A stretch of DNA of 54,387 nucleotides, taken from an uncultured Saprospiraceae bacterium. Lineage in GTDB: Bacteria; Bacteroidota; Bacteroidia; Chitinophagales; Saprospiraceae. The DNA is taken from NCBI GenBank assembly GCA_937941765.1, contig CALDGQ010000083.1, forward strand, positions 1 to 54,387, read 5' to 3'. Below are positions 54,364 to 54,387 of this stretch, piece by piece. The first letter of the stretch is position 1, and the number at the start of each line of letters is the position of its first letter. Below the pieces are notes generated by a model. That model was not told the origin of the DNA and made no database searches. It saw nothing but the letters and a program-made list of their open reading frames with translations. The translations under genes and the position numbers were made by a program.

Positions 54364-54387
54364 GTACAGCTTTAATCTTTCCTTGAT

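Overview
The window reads as a chromosomal segment of a Bacteroidota bacterium, most likely from the Saprospiria or a nearby class. The DNA is visibly AT-rich. Eight predicted secreted proteins end in a type IX secretion (T9SS) type A sorting domain with the usual short FPNP- or YPNP-like motif. The gliding gene gldC is present, promoter-like sites fit the Bacteroidota TTG / TAnnTTTG pattern, and a TonB-dependent receptor is paired with a DUF4249 lipoprotein. No phage, insertion sequence, CRISPR array, rRNA or tRNA was seen.

Layout. 1-4.8 kb (minus strand): an inner-membrane or periplasm-spanning VIKEV-repeat protein with a helix-hairpin-helix tail, an OmpA-like protein, an N-acetylmuramoyl-L-alanine amidase with a 20-Glu tract, a small transaldolase, and the SRP RNA gene with a good promoter. 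4.9-20.7 kb: a secreted-enzyme region holding an alpha/beta hydrolase, two giant paralogous proteins (clan GH-A-like barrel plus discoidin/F-type-lectin-like domains), a PAP2 lipid phosphatase-type membrane protein, and a PNGase F-like protein carrying a LamG-like domain. 20.9-22.5 kb: an NAD(P)-binding oxidoreductase, gldC, and a coupled gene that looks frameshifted. 22.9-27.9 kb: a 1662-residue thrombospondin type 3 calcium-binding surface protein. 28-32.3 kb: DUF4249 lipoprotein, TonB-dependent receptor, and a TraB/GumN protein. 32.5-36.8 kb: an Lrp/AsnC regulator, glutamate dehydrogenase, and ccmD-ccmC-ccmB for cytochrome c maturation. 37.1-42.2 kb: a beta-propeller-like T9SS protein, an ArsC-like protein with hemF, a lipoprotein, and a LuxE-like acyl-protein synthetase. 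42.4-47.5 kb: two tandem paralogous T9SS proteins with a protease-like core. 47.7-54 kb: folD and prmA overlap, followed by a 1507-residue conserved-type secreted protein of unknown function.

How the parts fit together. The strongest theme is secreted, T9SS-exported glycan and glycoprotein processing. Two lectin-rich glycosidase-like paralogs flank an N-glycan amidase-like protein, with no SusC/SusD pair in between, and a lipase-like hydrolase lies just upstream. I infer a locus for foraging on glycoproteins or algal/animal surface glycans, outside the classical polysaccharide-utilisation layout. The rest is housekeeping: haem and cytochrome c (hemF, ccmBCD), one-carbon metabolism (folD), ribosome modification (prmA) and nitrogen metabolism (glutamate dehydrogenase beside an Lrp regulator).

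Gaps between genes contain several dispersed repeat families. One is an inverted-repeat element present at both window edges. Others are a CATCCTGAGC-type REP repeat, an ACGGTCATATCATACAT repeat and a long palindrome at the right end. Strong stem-loop terminators follow many genes.
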